From the NCBI GenBank assembly GCA_963585895.1, contig CAUZXS010000127.1, positions 115,440-179,439 of the forward strand: a stretch of 64,000 nt of DNA, read 5' to 3'. The notes beneath the pieces are model-generated. The model ran no database searches. It was not told the origin of the DNA and saw nothing but the letters and a program-made list of their open reading frames with translations. Below, one piece after another: positions 11,591 through 22,022 of the stretch. Each line of letters starts with the position of its first letter. Position 1 is the stretch's first letter. This stretch comes from Sepioteuthis lessoniana. Its lineage: Eukaryota > Mollusca > Cephalopoda > Myopsida > Loliginidae. Made by a program: the position numbers and the translations under genes.

Positions 11591-12005
11591 GAATTCTGTT
11601 AAGTGATTAAGTCAATAGTACTCAAAAAAATGTTTCGTTAAATTTTTTTTTCTGGCCATCATAATTTCTGAAATCATCTAATTCAATCTAAACTTTTTTT
11701 ACTTTTTTACTGTTTTTTGAATTGATTATGCAATTTGTTCAAAAAATATATTGTTCTATTAGCAAAAAAAAAAATCAGTTGGTAAGTAGACTTAGTTTTG
11801 GGAATCTGTCTCGACTGTAAATTTTCAGTTCGAAGAGAAATATTGAAAAAATGTCTACCATGATTACAAATTCCAGTAATTATTTTGAAAGTTTCAATTG
11901 GAGAACCTCTCATTCTTTTTTCTAGTAAAGTCTTTAATCTGACTTTCTCTAATCTCTCCCTGTAATTGTAATCTTTTGTAATATTTATTATTTTTGTCAA
12001 TTTTC
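11591..12005 (-). pseudogene. CR1/L2-like LINE, C-terminal relic
   Basis: The minus-strand frame at 11707-12000 reads YRERLEKVRLKTLLEKRMRG, then IETFKIITGI, FFNISLRTENL, and FFANRTIYFLNKLHNQ. This is the conserved region after the reverse-transcriptase palm in CR1/L2/Jockey-type LINEs (pattern R-L-x-LGL-x-L-x-x-RR-x-RGDLIETYKI ... N-x-WN-x-LP). Weaker similarity continues in broken frames to about 11591. The upstream palm is missing. Confidence 0.8.
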
Positions 12006-12600
12006 ATCTCAAAGGCGAGTTCTGTAGAATTTCAATAAGAAGCTTCATGAGTGATATAGCTCATGAGGGCAAACAGTTGGACTATATAATCTTTTAAACA
12101 AAGTGATGATAATAACAAAACAAAATGGGAAACATTGTTCTTTCTTATAGCACAATTAAGTTTTGAATTGGTTTTTTTTAAATACTTTTAAAACTCGAGA
12201 CATCATTATGCCAAACCCTAAATATACCAGTGTGACACAATGTGCGGTTAAATACTTGATTAATATGTAAAAATTAGAATTTATGAAATATATAAAAATT
12301 AATATAAATATATCTCAAAAACAAAAAGATCCTTAAAATAAGTATCTCTTTTTTTTTCAAGGCTTAAATTGGCCTAAAAAGCTGGTTGATTGTTCCTAAA
12401 GGTAAATTAAAAGCGAGACAATTGTTTTTGGTTTTAAAGGTCAGCGAATTTATTCAATTTTTCCCTTGTCATCTATCTAACTCCATCGATCATAATGATG
12501 AAACGGGTCATTTCGTAAAACATATTTTTCTAGTCTTTATTTTAAAGGTCAATGTCAAAAAGGAGATTTAATTTTGCTCCACCCTAGATAAAGGTGAGCT
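12006..12600. other. Nothing recognised
   Basis: AT-rich DNA with short poly-T and poly-A tracts and no supportable gene. Confidence 0.4.
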
Positions 12601-12740
12601 GGGGATGGCCCATCCAGTCAGGTGAGGCTGAGAATTTTTAGTTCAACCCCATTGCTCTAAACATGTTCTCATTACTCAAAGAATCTAAAAAGAGTTTTCC
12701 CTAAACCTGTAAGATATAATACTGAACTTGGATTGACTGA

Positions 12741-13103
12741 CCAATGGGAATATGACTTGTAATTCTCTCTTATTGAACAACCAATCAGAAACTGTTTTAG
12801 TCCAGATTTTGATCTATAAAAAACAGGATGGTAAAACGAATCATCAGAGAAGATTAGTAAAGAGACAAAGAGGAAAGTCAAGACTGCCAAAGAAGCATCC
12901 TTTCCATTCTGGACCCGAGCCACTCCTAAGAACATGCAGACTTTATAAAAATTCAAAGTCCCAGACTTCAGAGACCTTAGTGTCATACTAACCGCACCTC
13001 ATCATCACTCTTCCTCTCTCGATATTCTTTCTTCTTCTTTTTGTCAGGAAACTAAATATTGTTTGCTTGTTATTTATTATCTCACAAACATGTTTCAATA
13101 AAA
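12741..13103 (+). promoter_or_regulatory. LTR-like promoter and polyadenylation signals
   Basis: Two CCAAT motifs (12741 and 12781, as CCAATGGG and CCAATCAG) precede a TATA-like CTATAAAAAA at 12814; AATAAA follows at 13098-13103. The order and spacing resemble the U3-R part of a long terminal repeat. No TG...CA ends or duplicated flanks were identified, and no gag or pol remains adjoin it. A cellular promoter is the alternative. Confidence 0.35.
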
Positions 13104-13214
13104 ACTATCTTTGTTATTTGTTACCAACGAGTTTTCTCCATTCTTTAAGTCGCTAGACAATCTACCCACTCATATCACCTGACCATCAGAAGAAGATTCG
13201 GCTGAATTGTGTCA

Positions 13215-14426
13215 ACAGTAAAATCAGCTTAATAGCATTCCCCCTTGTTAATCAATACTACGACAAATCTTTTGGTCAGGAAAGGAGATCTGTTTTTATC
13301 ATAAAGTCCCTGAACATTTTGTGTCTCATTTTCTAGTAAAGGTTCTAGTTTGTGTAGATACCATTTGTTATTGTCATCAAACTTTAGTCTCTTGCATAAT
13401 TCCCGGTGGATTACCTTTCCCACCCAGCCATACCTGCTCTTGTATTCGTATTGTGCTAGTTTGCTTCCTTTATTTATTATATGATTGTTTCATCTCTATC
13501 ACTATATAACTACACTTGCTATTCATTAATATATAATCAATTTTTGATGAGACATAATTAATCCTTATGACATTATTTCGTGCTGCTATTAATAGAAATA
13601 GTTATTCTTTTGAAGTTTCCCCTTTGCAGTCATGTCAAGATCATCAATTTCTTTAGATATTTTATTTGAAGTATCAATACTCTTGTTTTTCTTCAGATTT
13701 TTTTGCTTTCTACACTTTTTAATTGTTGTTTTCTTGCTTTTCCATAAATTATTTCTGTTAATATTGCAGTTACAGGCCACAGTAATCAATCTCTCATAAC
13801 TCTTTTCTGTATATTCTTCGGAATCCCTGAATTGTTGTACCCACGCAATCCTCAATGTGATTTCTCAGCTTTCATTTATTTTCATATAAAGTCTGTATTA
13901 GGTGTAAGGCGTTGTACTTCGTCATCATTTTCCTTGTTCTATGATCCATATTTCGGAATTCCTCTCTAGTCTAGTCAGTGGAGTCAACACCCCCAGCCAA
14001 CTGGGCCGTATGATGTAGATATAATGATTAAACGGTAAATGCCATAATCAGCAGAAGGGTCCAGAGTATCTTACAATAAGGGTCCAGACAACCTTACAGG
14101 GGACAGTGTCGGATGTATTTATTCCTTCGATAAGATTTCTGTTGCCGAGTTTGGTTTCAAGAAGTTTTCTTGTCCTTCTGAAATAAGTAAATGTTGGCGA
14201 CCGTAGTCAAGGGTAACCAGAAGGCTCCCTTTTCAATAGCTACTACACTGAGATGTAGGGGAGGGCGTTACTCCTTTCCCTGGATTGCTCCAGTTTGCCC
14301 TTGATAGTACCTTATATTGCAAGGAGGTATCAAGTACAATTTTTAAAGTCATTGGTATGACTCGACCTGGGATTGAACCCAGTAGCCTTCTGAAATATTC
14401 CTTTCTTATTCTTTTCTTTCGTTTCC
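13215..14426 (-). pseudogene. RLE-type LINE, middle part
   Basis: Minus-strand relic of the LINE that ends in a restriction-like endonuclease. The high-coordinate part (14100-14426) matches the region after the reverse-transcriptase palm. 13589-13855 holds the linker (IAWVQQFRDSEEYTEKSYER, weakly open). 13229-13423 reads GKVIHRELCKRLKFDDNNKW and follows a zinc-knuckle position. The endonuclease end is missing. SINE C sits inside at 14186-14385, and an old family D scrap lies near 13985-14012. Confidence 0.75.
14186..14385 (-). mobile_element. SINE C, 5'-truncated, with target duplication
   Basis: Minus-strand SINE C (body GGATTGCTCC, CTACTACACTGAGATGTAGG, B-box complement GGGATTGAACCC). Flanked by CCTTCTGAAATA on both sides (14174-14185 and 14386-14397), a 12-bp target-site duplication in the LINE. 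The A-box end is cut off. Confidence 0.9.
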
Positions 14427-14815
14427 GATATTATTATTATTTCACTCATTGAGAGTTTTTCACACCAGCATCAACCAATTGTTTCTCATTGGGGTATGAG
14501 GGACTCTCCTCAGTATTCTGTCCGTTCTCAATAATACTGTAGTTTGACTGGTCTCCACTCGTCGTCTTATTTCCAAGTCCTCCAATCCTTGTACCAGTCC
14601 TTTAGTGATCGTACCAAGAACACCAATTACAATTGGTATTACGGTCACCTTCATGTTCCACAGTTTTTGTTTTCAAATCCCAAGCAAGGTCCAAGTACTT
14701 ATCTTTCTTTTGGCTTCCTTTCAATTTTACTCTACGGTCGGCCGGGACAGCAAAATCCACAATTCAGCAAGTTCTCTTTTTGTTTTGTTGTTGATTATTA
14801 TTATTATTATACTCC
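14427..14815 (-). pseudogene. RLE-type LINE 3' end, copy 5
   Basis: Minus-strand C-terminal end of the LINE: IVDFAVPADRRVK-like catalytic-core sequence near 14740-14780, then VTVIPIVIGVLGTITKGLVQ and LEIRRRVETSQTT in shifting frames, ending near 14455. A short ATT/TAA run (14427-14445) lies at its 3' end and a longer TAA run (14793-14815) at its 5' truncation. Confidence 0.8.
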
Positions 14816-15070
14816 TTTAGAGTTTTCACATCAGTGTTAACTGATGGTTTTACACTGGAGTTTGAGTGACAGCAAGTCTCCTCAAGTCTCCAGGACTCGT
14901 CTCAGGATTCTGGCCGTTCTTAGCAATGTTGTCGTTTGGATAGTCTCTACCCGTCCGCCTTTTAATAACCCTTTAGTTATGGTGCCTAACGCACCAATCA
15001 CAATCGGCACAATCGTTACTTTCATGTTCCACAGCTTTTTCAATTCTCTAGCAAGGTCCAGGTACTTATC
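14816..15070 (-). pseudogene. RLE-type LINE 3' end, copy 4
   Basis: Minus strand: KDKYLDLARELKKLWNMKV, IVPIVIGALGTITKGLL, GGRVETIQTTTLLRTARILR. The frame is open through the adjoining (TAA)n at 15071-15114, where it reads as poly-asparagine. This is the end of the endonuclease domain and the C-terminus. Confidence 0.85.

Positions 15071-15114
<44 letters not shown>
15071..15114. repeat. (TTA)n microsatellite between LINE copies
   Basis: About 15 TTA units. On the minus strand it lies between the 3' end of copy 3 and the truncated start of copy 4, as expected if a LINE inserted into a (TAA)n 3' tail. Confidence 0.95.
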
Positions 15115-15115
<1 letters not shown>

Positions 15116-15735
15116 TCCCACTGAACGAGTTTTACCACCAGCGTCATCTAGCGGTCTTTCACTAGAGTCTAAATCTTTTCAGGTTTACAGGACTCTACTG
15201 GGTATTCTAGTCGATCTCAACCACTTTGTGTTCTGTATAACCTCGATTCTTCCTCTGACGTCTTAAACTGCCAGTATCTTTTCCAAAATTTTTAGGACTG
15301 TTCCGAGTGTTCCAACTGTTATTGGTATCACTGTCACCTTCATGATCCACAGGTTTTCCTGGTCTCTGGCAAAATTAAAGTATTTTTTAATCTTTTCTTT
15401 ATCTTTCATTTTCATTCTGTATTCTGCTAGAACAATAAAATCTCGCAGATGACAAAAATTTCTTTCTTTTTCTTTCTTTTTAATCAAGACTAGGTCTGGC
15501 TTTCTGGCTGGGATTAGGTGATTCGTTTGAATTCCTTGAAAATTTCATGCGTCACATTTTCTCTGGCAGAATCTGGTTTGTGCATACACCAGTTGTGTAT
15601 ATGCTCAAATTTTAATCTCTTGCACTATTCCCAGTAGATCACCTTTCCCCACTCAGTCGTTCCAAGTCTTGCACTTCTTTTGTGCTAGTTTGCTGCATTC
15701 GATAATTATGTGATAAACCGTTTCATCACTATCTC
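15115..15735 (-). pseudogene. RLE-type LINE 3' end, copy 3
   Basis: The longest of the five tandem ends. From high to low coordinate: remnants after the zinc knuckle (15545-15735), an ARKPDL-like endonuclease motif near 15500, then KIKKYFNFARDQENLWIMKV and VIPITVGTLGTVL, ending near 15120. Several frame changes. Confidence 0.8.
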
Positions 15736-15746
15736 TATGTCACACA

Positions 15747-16095
15747 GTCCAGTCGGCTGGGGTTGTAGAATACATTGACTGCATCTCTGCTGACGGATAA
15801 GACACACCCCCAACAAGCACCCTGGATATAAAACTAAAATATCTGATGGAGAAGATCCTGACCTGGAACTTTGGAGAATATCGGGTACCCTTTCATTGTC
15901 CTTACTCCCAAGTCCACTCTGACCTGGAAGGGTTGAACTTGTTAAAGTCCCATTAATGAGTCAAATAAAATTGTTTAAAACATTTAAATGTGTGCAAACG
16001 AATGAGTAATGTTGAATAGAATTATTGGTGTTAGATAGAAATACTTGAAACCATCGAAATGTCTGAAAACAAATGAACTCTGGGTTGTTTAAAAT
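15747..16095 (+). mobile_element. Family D element, 3'-truncated
   Basis: Head CCAGTCGGCTGGGGTTGTAG through the head body (CCTTTCATTGTCCTTACTCC) and two or three internal monomers (CTTGAAACCATCGAAATG); it is cut where SINE C begins. Confidence 0.8.
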
Positions 16096-16345
16096 GTGAC
16101 GGGTTAGAGTGTTCGCCAGTGGTCCGGGAGACCAGGGTTCAATCCCAAGTCGAGTCATACCAAAGACTTTAAAAATGGAACTTGATACCTTTTACTTAAC
16201 ACTCAGCAATATAAGGTACGTCTCAAGGGTAAGATGGAGCAATCCGGGGAAAGGAGTAGCGCCCTTCACTACACTTCGGTATAGTAGCTATTGAAAAGGG
16301 AGCCTTCGGGTCACTCTCGTCTACAGTCGCTAACTTTACTTATAT
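16096..16345 (+). mobile_element. SINE C
   Basis: Plus strand, head GGTTAGAGTGTTCGCC, B-box AGGGTTCAATCCCA, body CACTCAGCAATATAAGG and AAGATGGAGCAATCC, ending TCGCTAACTTTACTT, with a (TA)n run at 16340-16366. Confidence 0.9.
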
Positions 16346-16439
16346 ATATATATATATATATATATCGAATTTGGTATTCAATATCCGACAAGGTTTAATA
16401 TACCAGAAAACCAAACAACCCAACCCAATTCCCATATTC

Positions 16440-16757
16440 TTATCATTATAATTACTTACGAGATTTTCACGCAAGCGTAAGCTGAAAGTCTTTAACTGGA
16501 GTTTAATTGAAAACAAGTCTCTTCAAGTGTCCAGAACTCTTCTCGGTATTCTGGCCGATGTTAGTAATGCTGGTTTGAATTACCTCGGTACATCCTCCGA
16601 TTTCCAGCTCTTCTAGTCCCCTTTACCAAGCCTTTAGGGACAGTTCCGAGTGCACCAACTCTAATAGGTATCACCGTTACTCTCATGTTCCATGATTTGT
16701 TTAGTTCTCTTGCAAAGTCCATGAACTTGTCTCTCTTTATCATTTATTCCTTTAGAG
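16440..16757 (-). pseudogene. RLE-type LINE 3' end, copy 2
   Basis: Minus strand: KRDKFMDFARELNKSWNMRV, then VIPIRVGALGTVPKGLVKG, then a degraded C-terminus to about 16450. It abuts copy 1 directly. Confidence 0.8.
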
Positions 16758-17206
16758 TTTTTCACATCAGCGTTAGCTAATGGTCTTTCACTAGAGTTTG
16801 AGTGACAGCAAGTTTCCTCAAATCTCCGGGACTCTACTCAGTATTCTGGCCGTTTTCAATAATGCTGTTGTTTGCATGGTCTCCACTCGTCCGCCAACTT
16901 TCAAGTCCTCCAGTCCCTTTAATAATCCTTTAGTTACTGTGAGAAAAGCACCAATCACAATTGGTATAATTGTCACCTTCATGTTCCATAGTTTTTTCAA
17001 TTCTCTAGAAAGTTCGAGGTACTTATCCTTCTTTTCACATTCTTTCAGTTTTATTCTGTGGTCAGCCGGAACAGCAAAATCGACAATTTTACTAATTCTC
17101 TATTTTTTTTTTTTTTTTATAAGGTCTGGTCTTCTGGCCAAGATTAGGTGATCCGTCTGTATGTCTAAGTCCCATAGGAGTTTACGAGTGTCATTTTCTA
17201 GGACAG
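16758..17206 (-). pseudogene. RLE-type LINE 3' end, copy 1
   Basis: Minus strand, from WDLDIQTDHLILARRPDL near 17130-17170 (the RPDL motif starts the PD-D/E-K nuclease core) to IIPIVIGAFLTVTKGLLKG and LEDLKVGGRVETMQTTALL. Restriction-like endonucleases cut the target DNA in R2/R4-type LINEs. Its truncated 5' side touches a TTA-rich run at 17207-17240. Confidence 0.85.
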
Positions 17207-17240
17207 CTATTATTATTATTGTTATCATTATTATTTTCAA
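17207..17240. repeat. Interrupted (TTA)n run
   Basis: TATTATTATTATTG and ATTATTATT blocks next to the truncated end of LINE copy 1. Confidence 0.85.
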
Positions 17241-17880
17241 TAAAATGAAATAAAAATGCTTTAAAGCATTATACATGAAATAAAAATAATACTGAGCACT
17301 ATACATTAAATAAAAAGAAGTATTAAGTTCTCTGCAATGTAACAGTAATAACTGCATGATAGTAATTTTTTAAATTTAACTATACTTAAGTAAAGATGAC
17401 TACATCAATTTTCTTTAATGAATCACTCGAGTGTTTCTCTAATCATTATAGATATTAAAGTACAATCTCCACAATTCCCTAACCTTGAGCCATGAAATAA
17501 CCCTTGATGAGTCGACATGCCGCAAGGATCAACCAATCATATCTCTGTAAAATATAAAACTACATTTGATATACACTGATACTTATTTTGTGTTAGTCTT
17601 TATTAATGAAAGTATTATATGACCACATCAAGTCAGTCATCTTCAGAGGAAGTTCTGAGTTTTGTCAAGAAGTTCAACCGTGACTGATTTGATGAGCACA
17701 TTAAGGAAATCGAGGAACTATCGGTTAAAAAGAGGCCCGTAAATTAAACACATCAGGCTAAAACCATCCTCCTCGTTTAAAGAGGAAATTTTCATTTGGA
17801 CATACAGTACTCGGCAACAAAAAATCTGTCACTCACAGAACAAGAAGTGGACAAACCTTGACCATTTAGCCAAAGCAGAC
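17241..17880. other. Unassigned; small family F repeat
   Basis: 17455-17565 (CCTAACCTTGAGCCATG, AATAACCCTTGATGAG, GACATGCC) resembles 34515-34620 and may be an uncharacterised dispersed repeat. Nothing else recognised. Confidence 0.4.
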
Positions 17881-18125
17881 TTGAATGCGCGCTTAGCGTA
17901 ACGGTTATCTTCGTAATAATATGGAATCGGTGACGAGAGTTTAAATTCTGGATAAACCTGTTGGCATTTGTTTTAATGCCCATGGGAAAGGCACTGTTCT
18001 TCTTGCAGAGATGAGTAAATAGTCGGACAGACTGGGTTATTTAGCATTGGTTAGGCAACTTCTTTCGAAAAAGAAAAACTCTAATTCAAACCTGCTGTGC
18101 TCCGCTTTAAAAATTGACCTGCTCG
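17881..18125 (+). mobile_element. SINE A, old copy
   Basis: Plus strand, degraded head (TAGCGTAACGGTTATC, A-box-like), body with ATGCCCATGGGAAAGGC, GTAAATAGTCGGACAGACTG and the 3' part TAAAAATTGACCTGCTCG. Confidence 0.8.
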
Positions 18126-18363
18126 TAGCAGAAGGCTTAACATAACCAACGTAACGTGTAGTTAAATTTTGATAAATCCATAAAAATCTTGAAGTCTATT
18201 CTATGTATTAAAATGTGTTTTTATGAAAAGAGTTATTATTCCACAACTATTTTAAAGTCTCCAGTTTACTCTGCGTACAATTCATTTCCAATGACAGACT
18301 ATACTGAGTTGTATAGTACCAGTAGCAAAGAACGATTTCTAACCTGACAACTGATCTCCGATC

Positions 18364-18677
18364 TGATGCAATGGGGCAAGGTACCCTGTCACTGCGACAC
18401 GTTGTTAAGGGGTTTGAATTTAGAGCTTTCTTTCTTATTACCATACCAGCAAGACTTTGCCCAATTACTAATCGATAGTCATATTTACCCAACCCCTCCG
18501 CTCGGGCAGGATATGACACAAGGTCAATTTTTAAGCGGAGTTTAACAGGTTTGAATTCAGAGTTTTCCTTCTCCTAGACTAGTTGCCTCACCAAGGCTGA
18601 AGAACCCAGTCTGCCCTGCTATTTACCCATAGCTGGAGGGAGAATAAGGGGGTTCATACCTTTTCCCAAGGGTAATT
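18364..18677. repeat. 314-bp segment duplicated in tandem
   Basis: The sequence from TGATGCAATGGGGCAAGGTA at 18364 starts again at 18678. The unit includes an old SINE A piece and the 3' part of a young SINE A, so the duplication arose after the young SINE inserted. Confidence 0.9.
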
Positions 18678-18792
18678 GATGCAATGGGGCAAGGTACCCT
18701 GTCACTGCGACACGTTGTTAAGGGGTTTGAATTTAGAGCTTTCTTTCTTATTACCATACCAGCAAGACTTTGCCCAATTACTAATCGATAGT

Positions 18793-19084
18793 CATATTTA
18801 CCCAACCCCTCCGCTCGGGCAGGATATGACACAAGGTCAATTTTTAAGCGGAGTTTAACAGGTTTGAATTCAGAGTTTTCCTTCTCCTAGACTAGTTGCC
18901 TCACCAAGGCTGAAGAACCCAGTCTGCCCTGCTATTTACCCATAGCTGGAGGGAGAATAATTGGATTCATACCTTTCCCAAGGGTATTAGTGCTATGTGA
19001 AATGCAATCAGTCTCGTCCAAGATTTGAACTCGTGTCGCCGTGTCCATTTCCTGCGACGATAACCATTACACCACAGGCACCAT
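18793..19084 (-). mobile_element. SINE A, full length, nested in an older SINE A
   Basis: A 292-bp minus-strand copy flanked by ACTAATCGATAGT (18780-18792) and ACTAATCCATAGT (19085-19097), a 13-bp duplication with one mismatch. The host on both sides is an older copy of the same family. Confidence 0.9.
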
Positions 19085-19097
19085 ACTAATCCATAGT

Positions 19098-19235
19098 GAG
19101 AAGGAAAAAATAGATTCATGCCTTTCCTAAGGATATTAGCGTAAAGTGAAACTCAGACAGCCACCTCCAGGATTTGAACTCGGATCGCTGATAACATTTC
19201 TTGTGACAATGACCCTTACGCCAAGCACACCTCCA
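19098..19235 (-). mobile_element. SINE A, head half of the older host copy
   Basis: Continues the old SINE A interrupted by the young one: GATTCATGCCTTTCC, then AGGATTTGAACTCGGATCGC and a degraded A-box end. Confidence 0.8.
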
Positions 19236-19315
19236 TAAAAGTGATTTAATTGTTTGAAAATTATACATATCAAATATCCGTGAAAACATACTCCCATAGA
19301 AAGCATTCATGAAAG

Positions 19316-19470
19316 GAAGAGCTTAGCGTAACGATTATCTATCTGCTCTCCTTGCCCTAGCAATAGCAGAGTAGATTGGGAGTTTTAACTTTGGCAAGAG
19401 AACCAATCTAGGAGAAGGAAAACTTTGGCTCAAAAATTGACCCTGCTCGTGGTTGGGGGATCGGGTAAAT
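19316..19470 (+). mobile_element. SINE A with internal deletion
   Basis: Head TTAGCGTAACGATTATC is joined to the body at GCAGAGTAGATTGGGAG and runs to AAAATTGACCCTGCTCG. Confidence 0.7.
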
Positions 19471-19849
19471 ACACACTTTCATTTTGAATTCGCTACTTTT
19501 CACCATTTAACACTGAAATTTAAATTCGACAATGATGAACTATCTCAAAACCATTGCTCTACAGCAGACGACCGTGTTAGTAGAAAACAGTTTTGAAGTT
19601 AAGTTTCCATTATTTCTTTGATGAAATTTCGTGTATGTCAAAGGCGACGTCTTCTTTGATTCGTTTTAAACTCAACATACGGCATTAATCAAAGAGTTCA
19701 GATAATTATAGATTTGTTTTTGCATGCATGCCTTCTCTAGAAGCGAGTTTCCCCGGATATCTCAAGTGCCTCGGTCTTGGCTAGTGAAGAGATACAAACA
19801 CGACGGGAGCGAGGCAGCCGAAACTATTTACAATGGCCAGTGACCCGTG
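19471..19849. other. Unassigned, CG-richer towards the end
   Basis: No repeat recognised. From about 19740 the base composition shifts (CGACGGGAGCGAGGCAGCCG at 19801), as could occur at a CpG-bearing promoter. Confidence 0.4.
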
Positions 19850-19864
19850 AATAAAGATGGCGGC
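19850..19864 (+). promoter_or_regulatory. YY1-like motif over an ATG
   Basis: AAAGATGGCGGC matches the animal YY1 consensus (AANATGGCGGC), which in many genes without a TATA box lies just after the transcription start and overlaps the first ATG. No TATA box is visible upstream. Confidence 0.4.
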
Positions 19865-19918
19865 CGCAGCTCAAATAAGACGGGTGGAAAAATTGATTGA
19901 TGAGCAGACGACTTTAAC
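19857..19918 (+). CDS. Candidate first coding exon of a cellular gene
   Basis: ATG at 19857 has a purine at -3 and G at +4. It starts MAAAAQIRRVEKLIDEQTTL, 20 codons plus two bases, and runs straight into GTAAGT (19919-19924), a perfect 5' splice signal; without splicing a stop follows at once. The surrounding 150 bp is unusually CG-rich for this window. I do not recognise the protein. No second exon was found, so the intron would have to be long or the call wrong. It is the best sign of a host gene here. Confidence 0.35.
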
Positions 19919-19924
19919 GTAAGT

Positions 19925-20339
19925 GGAAAAAGGGCGCTCGGTTAAATGGCAGCAAGTAGATTGTAGCATTTAAACGTCTTATCGACGTTTCTGGTGATGA
20001 AAAGCTGCTTGAAAGATAACTGAAATTAAAATTTCAGCTGAAATTTGATCGCCAGACACACAAATAATGAGACGAGATGGTTTGGTTAAAGTGCATCGGG
20101 TTACCTTACAGTAACAAATCCCATCTCTTGGTTGAATAGTGCATAAATGCCAAATACTCCGATTCCCTGGAGAGTACTGCGGTCGAAACGTTGTCTGAAA
20201 GACTAGCAATGATAATGAAAGAGATCCGACTAGAAAAAAAATTCTTAACGATTTTTGTAAAAAAGATAAATACTTGACGGTTGACTTTGGAAATGATTTC
20301 TGGAACGAAGATCCCGTCCTCTTATGATGAAGATTATAA
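19925..20339. other. Unassigned, with a GGTCGAAACG motif
   Basis: No gene recognised. GGTCGAAACGTTGTC at 20181-20195 resembles the GAAAC strand seen at 29514 and 41195. Confidence 0.35.
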
Positions 20340-20570
20340 TACGCTGACTGTATCCACTGCTAGGGGGTAAAACCCCTCTCAAAAATTGGGTGTAGGATAT
20401 GACAGTAAACAGCATATGGTGGTGAGCCTCTAGTTCTGGAGATCTGGGAAGAGTAGAGTACCTTTTCATCGTCATTACTCCCTGGCCTAATCTAACCTAG
20501 ACTGGAATTTATAGGTTAAATAAATCTATTTAAAATTTGTTAGTATTAGATGGGAATAAGTATAAAAAAG
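20340..20570 (+). mobile_element. Family D element, truncated
   Basis: Diverged head (GTATCCACTGCTAGGGGTA-like, GAGTAGAGTACCTTTTCATC, TCATTACTCCC) and part of one internal monomer, cut by SINE C. Confidence 0.65.
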
Positions 20571-20808
20571 TAAAGTTGTCTCCTTTTAGTCGAGGGCAAC
20601 CAGAAGGCTCCCTTTTCAATAGCTACTACACCGAGGTGTAGGGGAGTGCGCTACTCCTTTCCCTGGATTGCTCCACTTTACCCTTCATACGGACCTTATA
20701 TTGCTAAGTGTTAAGCAAGGTGGTATCAAGTACCATTTTTAAAGTCTTTGTTATGACATGACCTGGGATTGAACCCAGGTCTCCCAGACCATTGGCGAAC
20801 ACTAATCA
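20571..20808 (-). mobile_element. SINE C
   Basis: Minus strand, from the SINE C 3' end (TCGAGGGCAACCAGAAGG) through CACCGAGGTGTAGGGG to the B-box complement GGGATTGAACCC and CCATTGGCGAACACT. Confidence 0.9.
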
Positions 20809-21444
20809 TAATTACTTGAAGCTATAATTCGATATTAAGGATATGATATTTATTAAACTATTTCTTGCAAGTTTTTCACACTTACTTTAGCTGAATGTCT
20901 TTCACTGGAGTCTGGGTGACAGTAAGTTTCCTCAGGTCTTCAGGACTCTTCTCAGTGTTCTCACCGATTTCAACAATATTGTATTTTGGGTGATCTCGAT
21001 TCTAACTCTTTCAGCCCCCACCCCCCACCGAGATGTTATTATTGTCATTTCTTGTTTTTCACACAAACGTTAGCTGGGGGGTTTTCACGGAAGTTTGAGA
21101 GACAGTAAGTCTCGTTAGGTCTCCAGGACTCTTGTCAGTATTCTGTAGTTTGGATGATCTCGCTTCGTCCGCCGATTTCCAACTCTTGCAGCCTCTTTTC
21201 CAAGCTTTTGTAGACCGTTCTAAGACCTGCCAGTTACAAGTGGATATTAGCGTTACTTTCATTTTCCACAGCTTTTTTATTGCCTAGCGAGTTCCAATTA
21301 TTTATCTCTCTTATCGTTTTCTTTGATTTTCTCTCCGTGGGACAGCAAAATCCACAAGACGTTAGGATGTTTGTTTTTTGTTAATTATTACTAAATCTGG
21401 CCTCCGGTGATCCCTTTCTATGTCGAAATCCCCAGGGAATTTTA

Positions 21445-22022
21445 GTTGGTTGGTTGGGTTTTATGGCTTATCAACCTTTGTAAGTCATTTAACGCCAAAT
21501 CTATTTTTATGCTAATAATCAGTTCTATCTAAAACAATTCAGTTTAGCATGAGTACACAGTTTAATTGTCAAAAACATTTCTATTTCAAACTATTCAGTT
21601 AATTCAAACACATATATATAACAATTCAGTTTAGTGTAAGTACAGTTTCAATGTCAAAAACAGTTCAATTTCAAACAATTCAGTTTAGTATAAGCACGCA
21701 GTTTAAATGTAAGTACGGTTTAATTGTCAAAAACGTTTCTATTTCAAGCTATTCAGTTTAATCAAACAATTTAGTTTAGCATAAGTATGCCGTTTGTTCT
21801 ATTTAACCCATAGATAGGGCCCTATCAGGTGCTACCACGCCGGGCCACAGGGAACCAGGGAGCGATGGCAATAAAGGGGTACTCCGCATTCCCTAAAGCT
21901 CCAGCATTACTGGAACCTCACTATCAGATTGTTTAGTGTCATAAACAGGACACTCGTTGGGGTGTCTTACCCCTCTACAGAGATGCAGTCGTTGTATTCT
22001 ACAGCCCCAGCCAACTGGGCAA
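21445..22022 (-). mobile_element. Family D, full length with target duplication
   Basis: A 578-bp copy, tail first on the plus strand (TTGGTTGGTTGGG, ATGGCTTATCAACC) and ending with the head complement GCCCCAGCCAACTGGGCAA. CAGGGAATTTTA flanks it on both sides (21433-21444 and 22023-22034), a 12-bp target-site duplication in the LINE. No protein frame. The size, duplication and simple-repeat tail point to retroposition as a long SINE; the head resembles no tRNA that I can recognise. Confidence 0.9.

Noticed and set aside
14882-15121. Poly-asparagine protein
   Set aside because: The asparagine run is the (TAA)n joint between two LINE ends, not a host protein feature.
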